Assembly (NCBI GenBank): GCA_024743195.1
Contig: JANSXE010000003.1
Coordinates: 62,001 to 126,000, forward strand
DNA: 64,000 nucleotides
DNA from: Alphaproteobacteria bacterium
GTDB taxonomy: Bacteria; Pseudomonadota; Alphaproteobacteria; UBA8366; Aestuariispiraceae
Direction: 5' to 3'
In this document: positions 17,968-27,922 of the stretch, piece by piece
Numbering within the stretch: position 1 is the first letter of the stretch
Layout: every line of letters begins with the position of its first letter
Made by a program: the position numbers and the translations under genes
Notes under the pieces: generated by a model
Seen by the model: the letters and a program-made list of their open reading frames with translations, nothing else
Told to the model about the DNA's origin: nothing
Database searches by the model: none

Positions 17968-18918
17968 ATGCTGCTGAAACTGGTTCCGGCCGAGACGAAG
18001 GTCCGCTTCATGCGCTGGCGGCGCGTGGGCTTCATCCTGTCGGCGGCGCTGCTGATCGGTTCGCTGGCGCTGGTGGGCGTGCGCGGGCTCAATCTGGGGA
18101 TCGACTTCCTGGGCGGCACGCTGATCGAGGTGCAGACCGACGGCCCCGCCGATCTCGGCTGGTTCCGCGGCGAACTGAACGGCCTCAATCTCGGCGAGGT
18201 CTCGTTGCAGGAGTTTGGCGCGCCCGACACCGTCCTGATCCGCATCCAGCGCCAGGAGGGCGGCGAGGAGGCCCAACTCGCGGCGCTCCAGATCGCCAAG
18301 GACGCGATCGACGAACGGGTGGTCGAGTACCGGCGCCAGGAGTTCGTCGGCCCGACGATCGGCGCCGAGCTGCAGGAGGCCGCGATCTACGCGGTGCTCA
18401 GCGCGCTCGCCGCCATCATGCTCTATATCTGGTTCCGCTTCGAATGGCAGTTCGGGCTGGGCGCGATCATCGCCCTGACCCACGATGTGATCGCGACGAT
18501 GGGGCTGTTCGCGCTCCTACAGCTCGAATTCAACCTATCCACCGTCGCCGCGGTGCTGACCATCGCCGGCTATTCGATCAACGACACCGTCGTGGTGTAC
18601 GACCGCGTGCGCGAGAAGATTCGGAAATACAAGCGCATGCCGTTCGAGGAGCTGTTCGACTTCGCGCTGAACAAGACGCTGTCGCGCACCTTGATGACCA
18701 GCGCGACGACGCTGCTGGCGCTGACCGCGCTCGCGCTGTTCGGCGGCGAGGTGATCCGCGGCTTTGCGATCGCGCTGATCTTCGGCGTGGTGATCGGCAC
18801 CTATTCCTCGGTCATGGTGGCGGTGCCGCTGTTGCTCTATCTGCGCCCGCGCCGCGGCGACGAGGAGGCGGCGCCGGGGGAAGGGAGCGGCTCCGGCCCC
18901 GCGGCCTCCGAGGCCTAG
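17968..18918 (+). CDS. secF: protein translocase subunit SecF
   Basis: A 316-residue SecF, partner of SecD in the inner membrane. LNLGIDFLGGTLIEV is the conserved P1 motif. Six membrane segments can be read, with TIAGYSINDTVVVYDRVRE as the transmembrane 4-5 signature. The C-terminal tail is Gly/Ser/acidic. The ATG at 17968 follows GGAAGG. It is followed after 19 bases by the Mth938-type gene. Confidence 0.97.
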   Translation: MLLKLVPAETKVRFMRWRRVGFILSAALLIGSLALVGVRGLNLGIDFLGGTLIEVQTDGPADLGWFRGELNGLNLGEVSLQEFGAPDTVLIRIQRQEGGEEAQLAALQIAKDAIDERVVEYRRQEFVGPTIGAELQEAAIYAVLSALAAIMLYIWFRFEWQFGLGAIIALTHDVIATMGLFALLQLEFNLSTVAAVLTIAGYSINDTVVVYDRVREKIRKYKRMPFEELFDFALNKTLSRTLMTSATTLLALTALALFGGEVIRGFAIALIFGVVIGTYSSVMVAVPLLLYLRPRRGDEEAAPGEGSGSGPAASEA

Positions 18919-18937
18919 GGACCCAAAGCCCGCGCCG

Positions 18938-19312
18938 ATGGAGATAACGCCCGCCATCCCCGAGGACCGCCAGGTCGTCGACAGCTACGGCCCCGGGCGT
19001 TTCCGCATCGCCAGGACGGACTATGAGGGGCCGGTCATCGTGCTGCCGGGCCGGGTGCTGGCCTGGGACGTGTCCGACCTTTCGCAGCTCGCGCCGGAGC
19101 GCCTGGCCCCCGCCTTCGAGACGGAGGAGGCGGTAGAGCTTCTGCTGATCGGCCTCGGGCCCCGCATGGCGCCGCCTCCCAAGGGCTTGCGCGAAGCGGC
19201 CCGCGCCCGCGGCGCGGCGATCGATTTCATGGAGACCGGCGCAGCCTGCCGGACCTACAACGTCCTGCTGGCGGAAGGCCGTCAGGTCGCCGCGGCGCTG
19301 ATCCCGCTCTGA
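18938..19312 (+). CDS. Mth938-like (NDUFAF3-family, DUF498) protein
   Basis: A 124-residue protein of the Mth938/DUF498 fold, which includes the mitochondrial complex I assembly factor NDUFAF3. The core SYGPGRFRIARTDYEGPVIV and the segment ELLLIGLGPRMAPPPKGLRE followed by GAAIDFMETGAACRTYNVL are typical. Alphaproteobacterial homologues commonly follow secF, as here, 19 bases downstream. Biochemical function in bacteria is unknown. A weak 4-bp hairpin at 19309-19322 spans its stop and that of the convergent kinase gene. Confidence 0.88.
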   Translation: MEITPAIPEDRQVVDSYGPGRFRIARTDYEGPVIVLPGRVLAWDVSDLSQLAPERLAPAFETEEAVELLLIGLGPRMAPPPKGLREAARARGAAIDFMETGAACRTYNVLLAEGRQVAAALIPL

Positions 19313-19318
19313 GGCGTT

Positions 19319-20914
19319 TCAGTCCGCACGGTGGGCCGGCCCTGCGCTAGGCAGGACGAGCCGCGCGGTGGTTCCCCTATCCGGTTCGCTCTCGATCGTG
19401 ACGTCGCCGCCATGGGCGCGGGCGAGATCGCGGGCCAGCGGCAGGCCGAGGCCGGCCCCTTCCATCGCCCGTCCGACGGCGCTCTCGCTCCGCTCGAAAG
19501 GCTCGAAGATGCGCGCGAGGTCGTCCGGGGCGACGCCGATGCCGGTGTCGGCGACGGTGATGACGGCCCGATCGGCTTCCTGCGCGGCGGTCACACGAAC
19601 GCGCCCGCCATCCTCGGTGAATTTTACCGCGTTGCCGATCAGGTTCAGCAGGATCTGGCGCAGGCGCTGCGGGTCCGCCTGGATGGAGAGGGGCGGATCG
19701 GGGGCGTCGAGGTGCAGCGAGACGCCGCCCTGCGCGGCGCGCGGCGCCATCAGCCGCACCGTCTGCTCCAGCGCCTCGCCCAAGGCGACCGCCTCCGGGC
19801 GGACGCTCAGTCTGCCGGCGTCGTGCTTGGCGATGTCGAGGATGTCGTCGATCAGTTGCAGCAGCATTGAGGCGCTGGCGTGGATGTCGGCGACATAACT
19901 CTCATACCGGTCGTTCGCCAACGACCCGAAGACGCGCGATTGCATCAGGTCTGAGAAGCCGATGATGCTGTTGAGCGGCGTGCGCAATTCATGGCTGACA
20001 TTGGCGAGGAAGCGGGACTTTGACCGATTGGCCGCCTCCGCCGATTCCTTCGCGCCCTGCAGGTCGGCCAGGGTCGCGCGCCGCTCGGTCACGTCCTGCA
20101 CCATGCCTTCGTAGTACAGCAGCGCGCCGGTCTCGTCGCGGATCGCCCGCATGGTCTCGCTGACCCAGAGGCGTTCGCCGGTCGCGATGCGGTAGACCTC
20201 GCTTTCGAAGCGCTGCACAGAGCCGGACTCCGCAACCGCCGCCATGAACTCCCGACGACGCGCCGGATCGACATAGAATTGCCGACCCGCGTCCTCGACG
20301 GCAGCGATCAGATCCGCTTCGCGCTCGAACCCCATCATCTGGACGAAGGCGGGGTTTGCGCGCAGCAGCCGGCCGCCGGGGCTGCTGCGGACGATCCCTT
20401 CCGACACCCGGTCGAACAGGGCGCGAAAACTCTCCTCCGCCGCGACGCGGCGGGTCACGTCGATCAGCGCGCCGGCGTAGCCGACCACCGCTCCGGTCGC
20501 GTCGCGGATCGCGTTCGAGGTCTCGCTGACCCAGAAAAGCGTCCCGTCGCGCCGCCGACACTTGATCAGATAGTCGTGGACGCGGCCGTCCCTCGCCATC
20601 AGGCGCTGAAACTCGCCGCGCTGGGCCGCGTCGGCGTAGAAGCGCTCTCCGACCTTCGGATCGTCGGCGAAGAGCGCCTCGATATCCGGATAGCCGAGCA
20701 TCTGCGCCAACGTCTCGTTGGCGAAGACATAGCGTCCGTCGAGGCGGGTCTCGAACAGACCCACGCCCGCATTGGCGATCACCCGGCGGTAGGTCGCCGG
20801 GTCCCAGTCGGGGCGGTCGGAAGTCTTGCCTGTCACCCTCAAGGCCTTCAAATCAGAGGCGTGCCGCCGCAGTCTGGGCCTGTGAACGGGCCGCGGCTGG
20901 ACGCGCGCCGTCAT
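19319..20914 (-). CDS. soluble double-PAS sensor histidine kinase
   Basis: A 531-residue cytoplasmic histidine kinase with no membrane segment. Two PAS/PAC units lie at about 45-155 and 165-285; both PAC motifs are clear (SNAIRDATGAVVGYAGALID, MRAIRDETGALLYYEGMVQD). The HisKA dimerisation domain follows with FLANVSHELRTPLNSIIGFS as phospho-acceptor, then an HATPase domain with NLIGNAVKFTEDGG, VADTGIGV and GAGLGLPLAR. The HisKA sequence resembles the alphaproteobacterial PleC/DivJ group. No response regulator is nearby. The ATG at 20914 is preferred over an upstream start. The gene is divergent from the squalene-synthase-like gene. Confidence 0.9.
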   Translation of the reverse strand: MTARVQPRPVHRPRLRRHASDLKALRVTGKTSDRPDWDPATYRRVIANAGVGLFETRLDGRYVFANETLAQMLGYPDIEALFADDPKVGERFYADAAQRGEFQRLMARDGRVHDYLIKCRRRDGTLFWVSETSNAIRDATGAVVGYAGALIDVTRRVAAEESFRALFDRVSEGIVRSSPGGRLLRANPAFVQMMGFEREADLIAAVEDAGRQFYVDPARRREFMAAVAESGSVQRFESEVYRIATGERLWVSETMRAIRDETGALLYYEGMVQDVTERRATLADLQGAKESAEAANRSKSRFLANVSHELRTPLNSIIGFSDLMQSRVFGSLANDRYESYVADIHASASMLLQLIDDILDIAKHDAGRLSVRPEAVALGEALEQTVRLMAPRAAQGGVSLHLDAPDPPLSIQADPQRLRQILLNLIGNAVKFTEDGGRVRVTAAQEADRAVITVADTGIGVAPDDLARIFEPFERSESAVGRAMEGAGLGLPLARDLARAHGGDVTIESEPDRGTTARLVLPSAGPAHRAD

Positions 20915-20990
20915 TAGCCTATCCTTGCGGCCAGAATGCAATGCGCTGGCGGTTGCAAACAGGCCCCGCCCGTCCCTTGGTTGAGACGTG

Positions 20991-22043
20991 ATGACCAGAT
21001 CCTCCGCCGGCTTTCCCGGCTTCTCGATCGCCTGCGGCGTCGACGACGATCCGGAGAACGCCGCGCTGGCCGTGACCCGCGCCAGCGCGTCGACTCTCTG
21101 GGCCGTGGGCCGATTCCTGCCGCGCGAGAAGCGCCGTCTCTTCGAGGCCGCCTACGCGACCATGCGCATCGTCGACGATTTGGTCGACGACGGCTTCCTG
21201 GCGGCGCCGCCGGCGGTTCGCGATCGCGAGCGCCAGGCGGTTCGGACCGCCGTCGACGACTGGTTGGCCCGGTGCCGGGCCGCCCTGGCGGGGACGGCGT
21301 GGCGCGCCGCGCCGGCCGGCGCGGGCGGGGCGTCCGACCCGTTGCTGGCCGCCGGGGCCGGCCCGCTCTATGACGCGCTGACGCAGGCGGCCCGCGCGGG
21401 TGGGCCGGGGGACCGGGCCTGGCGTCTGCTCGCCGGCGCCATGCGGCGCGACGCGGCGGAACGGCCGATCGACGACTGGCCCGACTTCCTGAGCTATTGC
21501 GAGGGCGCGACGGTGGCGCCGGCGGCGGTTTTCCTGTTCGTGCTGACCGCCCGCGCGCAAGACGGCCGCCTCGCCTCGACGCTGGACGAGGAGGCGCTGT
21601 TCGATGCGGCGCGGCCGATGGCGCTCTTCTGCTATCTGGTGCACATCCTGCGCGATCTGGCGAAGGACGCGCCGCGCGGCGGCCAACTCGTCACCCTGCC
21701 GGCGGATCTGTTGGCGGCGCATGGGCTGACGCGCGAGGCCGTCGCGGCGGCCGTTGCAGCGCGCGCGCCCGAGGCGTTGGGGCTCGCCGCCGATCTGGCG
21801 GGCCGCGCGGCCGCCTATCGCGCGGAGACCGAGGCGGTGCGCGAGCGCCTCGCCCCCGATCTGGGCCCGCGCGAGCGCGCGATCCTCGCCGCGCTCACGA
21901 CCGTCTACGCGCGGCTCCATGACGGCCTCGCCGCCGCGCCGGAGCGCGCGCTTGACCCGCAGGCCGCAGCCGGCAAGGGCGAGGCGGCGGCCGTCTTCGC
22001 CGCGGAAGGGCTGACCCCCGACTTGGTGGAGCCCGGGGCGTGA
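20991..22043 (+). CDS. squalene/phytoene synthase family protein (both Asp motifs)
   Basis: A 350-residue head-to-head prenyl synthase family protein. The two Mg-diphosphate-binding motifs are present: VDDLVDD (Asp62, Asp63, Asp66, Asp67) and HILRDLAKD (Asp222, Asp226), so it may be catalytically competent. Bacterial relatives (HpnC/HpnD, CrtB) join C15 or C20 prenyl diphosphates into hopanoid or carotenoid precursors, but no other terpenoid gene is nearby. ATG at 20991 is used; a GTG directly before it (20988) is possible. The stop overlaps the next gene by 4 bp (GTGA), so the two homologous proteins are coupled. Confidence 0.8.
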   Translation: MTRSSAGFPGFSIACGVDDDPENAALAVTRASASTLWAVGRFLPREKRRLFEAAYATMRIVDDLVDDGFLAAPPAVRDRERQAVRTAVDDWLARCRAALAGTAWRAAPAGAGGASDPLLAAGAGPLYDALTQAARAGGPGDRAWRLLAGAMRRDAAERPIDDWPDFLSYCEGATVAPAAVFLFVLTARAQDGRLASTLDEEALFDAARPMALFCYLVHILRDLAKDAPRGGQLVTLPADLLAAHGLTREAVAAAVAARAPEALGLAADLAGRAAAYRAETEAVRERLAPDLGPRERAILAALTTVYARLHDGLAAAPERALDPQAAAGKGEAAAVFAAEGLTPDLVEPGA

Positions 22044-22939
22044 CCGAGCCTCCGCATGCTCCCGCCGGCGGCGCCGACAGCGATCCCGAGGCCGAGCGGC
22101 GCGGCGTCGGACCCTGCGCCCGGATCGTGCGCCGGGCCGATCCCGACCGGTTCCTGTCGGCGATCGCCGCGCCGGCCGCCGCGCGCCCGGCGCTCTTCGC
22201 GCTCTACGCTCTCAACGCCGAGGTCGCCAAGGTCCGCGACGTCGTCAGCGAGGCCATGCTCGGCGACATCCGCCTGCAATGGTGGCGGGAGGCGGTCGAG
22301 GAGTGCTTCGCCGGCCGCCCGCGCCGGCACGAGGTGGTGCGCGCGCTGGCGGATGCGGTCGCCGCCGCGCGGCCCGACCCGGCCCTGTTCGAGGCGTTGA
22401 TCGACGCCCGCGCCCGCGACCTGGACGACGCGCCGATCGAGTCGCTGGCGGACTACGAAGCCTACGCCCGCGCCACCAGCGGCGGGGTGATCCGTCTGGC
22501 GGTCCAGATGCTGGGGCTCGCGGAGACGGCGGAGAGCGTCGCGGCGGCGGAGCATCTGGGGATCGGCTATGCGCTGATCGGCCATGTCCGCGCGCTGCCC
22601 TACAGTCTGGCGCAGCGGCGCACGCTGCTGCCGCGCGCGGTCCTGCGCGGCGCGGGCGCCGACGAGGCGCTGCTCTACAAAGCGAAGCCGGCCGCGGAGA
22701 TCGCGCGCGGCGCGGCGACGCTGCTCGACCTGGCGGACGCGCATCTGAAGGCGGCGCGCCGGGCCCGGGGGGCGGTTCCGAAAAAGGCGGCGCCGGCCTT
22801 CCTGGGCGCGCGGCTGGCGGCCTCCCATCTGGCGCAGCTCAGGCGCGCCGGCTGCGACCCGTTCGACGGGCGCCTCGCGCATCCGCCGCCCTGGCGCGCG
22901 CTGTCGCTCGCCTGGGGCGCCCGGACCGGACGCTGGTGA
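22040..22939 (+). CDS. NDUFAF6-like squalene/phytoene-synthase-fold protein
   Basis: A 299-residue squalene/phytoene-synthase-fold protein. The segment ALFALYALNAEVAKVRDVVS followed by MLGDIRLQWWREAVEE is characteristic of the group containing the mitochondrial complex I assembly factor NDUFAF6. The paired DxxxD motifs of active synthases are not visible: the first-motif position reads ALNAEVAKVRD. It is probably not a prenyl synthase. The start is GTG at 22040, overlapping the stop of the upstream paralogue. With the Mth938/NDUFAF3-type gene at 18938, two homologues of complex I assembly factors lie within 4 kb. Confidence 0.8.
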   Translation: MTEPPHAPAGGADSDPEAERRGVGPCARIVRRADPDRFLSAIAAPAAARPALFALYALNAEVAKVRDVVSEAMLGDIRLQWWREAVEECFAGRPRRHEVVRALADAVAAARPDPALFEALIDARARDLDDAPIESLADYEAYARATSGGVIRLAVQMLGLAETAESVAAAEHLGIGYALIGHVRALPYSLAQRRTLLPRAVLRGAGADEALLYKAKPAAEIARGAATLLDLADAHLKAARRARGAVPKKAAPAFLGARLAASHLAQLRRAGCDPFDGRLAHPPPWRALSLAWGARTGRW

Positions 22940-22943
22940 CAGG

Positions 22944-23456
22944 ATGCAGGAGCGAGGCGTGACCGCGATCCGCCCCTTCGAGGAGGCCGACTGGCCCGCC
23001 GTCTGGGCGGTCCTGGAGCCGGTGTTCCGCGCCGGCGACACCTATCCCTATTCGCCGGATCTGAGCGAGGCCGAGGCGCGGCGGCTTTGGATCGATCAGC
23101 CCGAGGCGACCTTCGTCGCGCTGGACGCGGCGGGCCGCGTCCTCGGCACCTTCTATCTGAAGCCCAACCAGCCGGGGTTGGGCGATCATGTGTGCAATTG
23201 CGGCTATGTCACAGCGGCCGAAGCGCGCGGGCGCGGCGTGGCGCGTGCGATGTGCGCCGACTCGCAGGCGATCGCCCGCGCGCGCGGCTATCGCGCGATG
23301 CAGTTCAATTTCGTGGTGGCCAGCAACGAGGGCGCGGTCGCGCTCTGGCGCAAGCTCGGCTTCGAGATCGTCGGAACCGTCCCGGAGGTCTTCCGCCACC
23401 CGCGCCTCGGCTTTGTCGACGCGCACGTCATGCACAAGAAGCTGGCGGCGGACTGA
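22944..23456 (+). CDS. GNAT-family N-acetyltransferase
   Basis: A 170-residue GCN5-related acetyltransferase. The acetyl-CoA-binding motif A is read as CNCGYVTAAEARGRGVARAM near residues 90-109, followed by NFVVASNEGAVALWRKLGFE, the usual motif B region. The substrate cannot be predicted. ATG at 22944 is used; GTG at 22959 (VTAIRPFEEADW) is an alternative with GGAG upstream. It starts four bases after the NDUFAF6-like gene and is convergent with trmFO. Confidence 0.85.
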   Translation: MQERGVTAIRPFEEADWPAVWAVLEPVFRAGDTYPYSPDLSEAEARRLWIDQPEATFVALDAAGRVLGTFYLKPNQPGLGDHVCNCGYVTAAEARGRGVARAMCADSQAIARARGYRAMQFNFVVASNEGAVALWRKLGFEIVGTVPEVFRHPRLGFVDAHVMHKKLAAD

Positions 23457-23471
23457 CCGGCGGGGTGCGGC

Positions 23472-24842
23472 CTATTCCGCGGCTGCAGCCGGCCGGCCGA
23501 GCCATTGATCGAGCGCGGCGAGCGCCCGGCGGCTCAGCAGCTGCTTGCGCGCGCGACCGCGCGGGCGCTGCTTCTTGTCGGTCACGCCGATCTCCTCCGC
23601 CAGTGGCGGGAAGAGGCCGAAATTGACGTTCATCGGCTGGAAGGTCTCGGCCTCCGCGCCGGTCGTGATGTGGGCCAGAAGCGCGCCCAGCGCCGTCGTC
23701 TCCGGCGGCGCCGGCTGGTCGAGACCGAGCCGTTCGGCCGCCGCGAAGCGCCCGGCCAGAAGCCCGATCGCCGCGCTCTCCACATACCCCTCGACGCCGG
23801 TCACCTGCCCGGCGAAGCGCAGGCGCGGGTCGGCCTTGAGGCGCAGGCGCGGGTCCAGGAGCCGCGGGCTGTTCAGGAAGGTGTTGCGGTGAATGCCGCC
23901 GAGGCGCGCGAACTCCGCCTTCTCCAGCCCGGGGATCATGCGGAAGATCTCCGTCTGGGCGCCGTATTTGAGCTTGGTCTGGAAGCCGACGAGATTGTAG
24001 AGCGTGCCGAGCTGGTTGTCCTGGCGAAGCTGGACCACGGCGTAGGGCCGCCTGTCGGTATGCGGGTCGGTCAGCCCGACGGGCTTCATCGGCCCGAAGC
24101 GCAGCGTGTCGACCCCGCGCTCCGCCATCACCTCGATCGGCAGGCAGCCCTCGAAATAGGGCGTGTCCTTTTCCCAGTCCTTGAATTCGGTCTTCTCGCC
24201 GTCGATCAGCGCCTGGATGAAGGCCTCGTACTGCGCCTTGTCCATGGCGCAGTTGATGTAGTCGGCGCCTTCGCCCTTGTCGTAGCGCGACTGGCGCCAG
24301 GCGCGGGAGAAGTCGATGCTCTCGTGATGGACGATCGGCGCGATGGCGTCGAAGAAGGCGAGCTGCGTCTCCCCCGTCAGGTCGAGGATCGCCTGCGCGA
24401 GCGCGGGCGAGGTGAGGGGGCCGGTCGCGACCACCACGCTGTCCCACTCCGCCGGCGGCAGGCCGGCGACCTCCTCCCGGCGGATCTCGATCATCGGGTG
24501 GGCCTCGACCGCCGCGCTGACGCGGCCGGCGAATGCGTCCCGGTCGACGGCCAGCGCGCCGCCGGCGGGCAGCCGCGCCTCGTCGCCGCAGCGCAGGATC
24601 AACGAGCCGGCGCGGCGCATCTCCTCATGCAGCAGGCCGACCGCGTTGAACTCGGCGTCGTCCGAGCGGAAGGAGTTGGAGCAGACCAGCTCCGCCAGCC
24701 GGTCGGTGTGGTGCGCGTCGGTGCGGCGCACGGGCCGCATCTCGTGCAGCACCACCCGTGCGCCCATCTCCGCCGCCTGCCAGGCGGCTTCCGAGCCCGC
24801 CAGCCCGCCGCCCACGATATGGACCGTGCGGTCGTCGCTCAT
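23472..24842 (-). CDS. trmFO: methylenetetrahydrofolate-tRNA-(uracil-5-)-methyltransferase TrmFO
   Basis: A 456-residue FAD protein that makes ribothymidine at position 54 of tRNA using methylenetetrahydrofolate. The N-terminal Rossmann motif [19 protein letters not shown] and the following [20 protein letters not shown] with CSNSFRSDD are diagnostic, as is the later [12 protein letters not shown]. Length matches the family. The ATG at 24842 has an AAGGAG site about 11 bases upstream; longer readings of this frame are spurious. It is divergent from an SDR gene across 90 bases. Confidence 0.95.
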   Translation of the reverse strand: MSDDRTVHIVGGGLAGSEAAWQAAEMGARVVLHEMRPVRRTDAHHTDRLAELVCSNSFRSDDAEFNAVGLLHEEMRRAGSLILRCGDEARLPAGGALAVDRDAFAGRVSAAVEAHPMIEIRREEVAGLPPAEWDSVVVATGPLTSPALAQAILDLTGETQLAFFDAIAPIVHHESIDFSRAWRQSRYDKGEGADYINCAMDKAQYEAFIQALIDGEKTEFKDWEKDTPYFEGCLPIEVMAERGVDTLRFGPMKPVGLTDPHTDRRPYAVVQLRQDNQLGTLYNLVGFQTKLKYGAQTEIFRMIPGLEKAEFARLGGIHRNTFLNSPRLLDPRLRLKADPRLRFAGQVTGVEGYVESAAIGLLAGRFAAAERLGLDQPAPPETTALGALLAHITTGAEAETFQPMNVNFGLFPPLAEEIGVTDKKQRPRGRARKQLLSRRALAALDQWLGRPAAAAE

Positions 24843-24932
24843 CGCGATTTCCTCTCCTTGCATCCCGTGAGAGGGGAGATATCGTCGAGCCCGCGCCGCT
24901 GCAAGGGCCGCGCGGAAAAGAGGAGCCAGGCG

Positions 24933-25700
24933 ATGAGCGAACGGGACTTCGACGGCAAGGCGGCGATCGTCACCGGCGCAAGCCGCGGGATCGGGGAAGC
25001 GACCGCGCGGGAGCTGGCCGCGCGCGGCGCCGGCGTGGTGCTGCTGGCGCGCGACCGGGCGGCGATCGACGCCCTGTCGGCGGAGATCGAAGCGGCGGGC
25101 GGCCGGGCGGCGGCGCAGCCCTGCGACGTCGCGGACTACGCGCAGATGGAGGCGGCGGTTGCGCTGTGCCGGGAGCACTTCGGAGCCCCCGACATCCTGG
25201 TCAACAACGCCGGCCTGATCGAGCCGATCGCCCATCTGGCCGACAGCGATCCCGCCGCCTGGGGTCAGGTGATCGACGTCAATGTGAAGGGCGTCTATCA
25301 CGGGCTGCGCGCGGTGCTGCCGGAGATGGCGGCGCGCGGGTCCGGCGTGGTGGTGACCATCAGTTCCGGGGCCGCGACCAGCGCGCTCGAGGGCTGGAGC
25401 CACTATTGCGCCAGCAAGGCGGCGGCGCTGATGCTGACGCGTTGCGCCGATCTGGAGTACGGCGCCAAGGGCGTGCGGGTCGTGGGCCTGAGCCCCGGCA
25501 CGGTGGCGACGCATATGCAGGTCGCGATCAAGGCCTCGGGGATCAATCCGGTGAGCCAGCTCGACCCCTCGGTCCACATCCCGCCGGAATGGGTCGCCAA
25601 GGCGGTGGCCTATCTGTGCACGCCGGCCGGGGCCGCCTATGCCGGTGGCGACATGTCGCTGCGCGAGCCGTCGGTGCGCGCGGCGATCGGCCTCGGCTAA
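24933..25700 (+). CDS. short-chain dehydrogenase/reductase
   Basis: A 255-residue classical SDR. The cofactor motif TGASRGIG starts near residue 16, NNAG lies near 91, and the catalytic Ser...Tyr-xxx-Lys set is visible as [20 protein letters not shown]. Basic residues after the glycine motif (LLARDR) suggest NADP(H). The substrate is not identifiable. AGGAG at 24921-24925 supports the ATG at 24933. The final TAA overlaps the TAG of the convergent LysR gene. Confidence 0.88.
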   Translation: MSERDFDGKAAIVTGASRGIGEATARELAARGAGVVLLARDRAAIDALSAEIEAAGGRAAAQPCDVADYAQMEAAVALCREHFGAPDILVNNAGLIEPIAHLADSDPAAWGQVIDVNVKGVYHGLRAVLPEMAARGSGVVVTISSGAATSALEGWSHYCASKAAALMLTRCADLEYGAKGVRVVGLSPGTVATHMQVAIKASGINPVSQLDPSVHIPPEWVAKAVAYLCTPAGAAYAGGDMSLREPSVRAAIGLG

Positions 25701-26644
25701 AGCGTTCGGTCGGCGGCGGGCGCCGGGCTGCGCTCGGAGAGCGCCGCCAGCAGCCAATCGCACACGGCCTCGGCGACGGGCTGCGTCTCGGCGTCGTTGC
25801 GCCAGACCAGATGATAGCCCATCGCCGGGTTCTCAACCGCCGGGCCGATCCGCGCGAGCGCGCCCGTCGCCAGCAATTCATCCGCCAACGGCCGCCAGGC
25901 CAGCGCGACGCCTCGGCCCGCCAGCGCCTCCTGCAGCACCAGCGGATAGTTGTTGTAGAGCACCCGGGGCGCCGGGGGCTTGGGCAGGCCGCGCGCGCGG
26001 AACCAGTCGGCCCAGGTCATCCAGGGCTCGTCCCCCTGGTCCATATGCAGCAGTGGGGCGGCGCGCAGCGCCGTCGGATCGCCCGCGGCCAGCCGCGCGT
26101 CGGCGGCCAGCAGCGCCGGCGCGGCGACTGGCTCCACCGTCTCGGTGACGAGGCGATGGGCGCGGCGCCCGGCCCAGGGTCCGCGCCCGACCAAGATCGC
26201 CAGATCGACCTCCGTCGGGTCGGTCGGGGCGTCGGGGCTGTCGGCGATGGCCAGCCGGATGTCGTAGCCGCCCAGCACCTGCCGCAGCGCGTCGAACCGC
26301 CGGATCAACCAGTGCTGGGCGAAGCCGGGATGAACGGTCAGCGTCAGTCGGGGGCGCGGCCCGGCGGCCTTCAGTGCGTCCAGCGCCTCCGCCACCTCGC
26401 CGAAGCCCTGCTGGACGCTGGCCAGCAGACGCCGCCCGGCCTCGGTCAGGATCAGGCGGTTGTTGCGCCGCTCGAACAGGGGCTGGCCGGCCATCGCCTC
26501 CACCGTGCGCACATGGTGGGTGACGGAGGGCTGGCTGACGCCCAACTCCTCGGCCGCGCGGGTGAAGCCGCCGAGCCGGGCGGCGCTTTCGAAGACCAGA
26601 AGGGCGTTGGCGTTCGGGATCGCCCGGCGCAGGGATTTCGACAT
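25697..26644 (-). CDS. LysR-family transcriptional regulator (likely controls the 26778 dioxygenase)
   Basis: A 315-residue LysR regulator. The N-terminal helix-turn-helix is [20 protein letters not shown] with [18 protein letters not shown], followed by a linker helix and a LysR substrate-binding domain (about 95-300). It belongs to the GcvA-like part of the family. The start at 26644 is chosen over one ten codons upstream. It is divergent from a TauD/GBBH-like dioxygenase gene, and a perfect T-N11-A palindrome lies between them at 26683-26699, so control of that enzyme is likely. Confidence 0.88.
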   Translation of the reverse strand: MSKSLRRAIPNANALLVFESAARLGGFTRAAEELGVSQPSVTHHVRTVEAMAGQPLFERRNNRLILTEAGRRLLASVQQGFGEVAEALDALKAAGPRPRLTLTVHPGFAQHWLIRRFDALRQVLGGYDIRLAIADSPDAPTDPTEVDLAILVGRGPWAGRRAHRLVTETVEPVAAPALLAADARLAAGDPTALRAAPLLHMDQGDEPWMTWADWFRARGLPKPPAPRVLYNNYPLVLQEALAGRGVALAWRPLADELLATGALARIGPAVENPAMGYHLVWRNDAETQPVAEAVCDWLLAALSERSPAPAADRTL

Positions 26645-26682
26645 GGGGCCTCCGGCGCCTCGATCACCGTGCATAAAGCAAG

Positions 26683-26699
26683 CCTATGGGGCGCATAGG
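26683..26699. promoter_or_regulatory. LysR-type operator palindrome
   Basis: CCTATG-GGGCG-CATAGG is a perfect 6-bp inverted repeat with a 5-base centre. It contains the LysR consensus T-N11-A (T26685, A26697). It sits in the 133-base gap between the divergent LysR and dioxygenase genes, 39 bases from the regulator start and 79 from the enzyme start. Site seen; binding inferred. Confidence 0.65.
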
Positions 26700-26777
26700 A
26701 ATTTAGCGGATTGCCCGCGCCCGTCGGCGCGAAGATCGTACGCGCCCGAACAGGCCCCGACCAGACGGAGGATCAGG

Positions 26778-27922
26778 ATGACGCGGATTGTTTCGGTGCG
26801 GCTTTTGGAAGCGGGCGGGCTCGTCGCGGCGGCGGCGGACGGCCGCGAGGCGGCGCTGCACCCGATCTGGCTGCGCGAGCGCACGCCGCAACCGGACGCC
26901 TTCGACGCGGTCAATCGCCAACGCCTTTTCGATCCGGCGGAGTTGCCGGACGATCTCGCCGTGCGCGAGGCCTCGGTCGATCCGGCCTTGGGGCAGCTCT
27001 CGCTGCGCTTCAGCGACGGACACGTCTGCGCGCTCGACGCGGCGGCGCTGGCCGGCGAGTTGGGCTGGATCCAGCCGTCGGAAGAACCGCCGCAGCCCGA
27101 GCCCTGGGACGGGGCGCTCGTCGAACGCCCGACGGCCCCCTGGGCGGCGCTGGACGATCCGGGGACGCTCCGCGACCTGCTGGCCGGATTCTTCCGCACG
27201 GGGTTCTGTCTTCTGACCGAATGCGGTCGCGAGCGGGGAACTCTGGAGCGCGTCGCGGAGCGCTTCGGCTATCTGCGCGAGACCAATTTCGGCCGCCTCT
27301 TCGACGTCGAGACCAAGCCGAACCCGATCGATCTCGCCTATACCGGCCGGGCGCTGACGGCGCATGCGGACAATCCGTACCGCAAGCCGATTCCCGGCAT
27401 CCAGCTTCTGCACTGCGTGGAAAGCGAGGTTGCGGGCGGTCTCTCGACCCTGGTCGACGGGCTGGCGGTCGCCGAGCGCTTGCAGCGGGACCATCCGGCG
27501 GAAGCCGAGGCGCTTGCCCGGCTGCCGGTGCGCTTCCGCTACGAATCGGCCTGCGCCATCTTCGAATCGCACGGACCCTTGATCGAGCGCGGCCGCGACG
27601 GGCGGGTCGAGCGGGTCCGCTTCAGCACCCGCCTCGACTACCCGCCGCCGGCGGATCCGGAGACGCTGAGCCTCTTCTATCGCGGCCGACGCCTGTTCCA
27701 CCGGTTGGCGTCGGACCCCGCGAACCGGATCGCGTTCCGGATCGATCCGGGCGCCGTGCTGATGATGGACAATCACCGGCTGTTGCACGGCCGCACGGCC
27801 TTCGAGGGGGAAGGCGGTCGGCGGCTGCTGCAGGGCTGCTACATCGACCATGACGGGCCGGACAGCCTCTATCGCGTGCTGGCGCGGGACGGGGCGGCCC
27901 GCGCGGTGGGGCGGGAGGCGGC

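Noticed and set aside
23472-25763. A long fusion of TrmFO with an N-terminal extension
   Set aside because: The extension is antisense to the SDR gene and TrmFO has a normal start with a good ribosome binding site at 24842.
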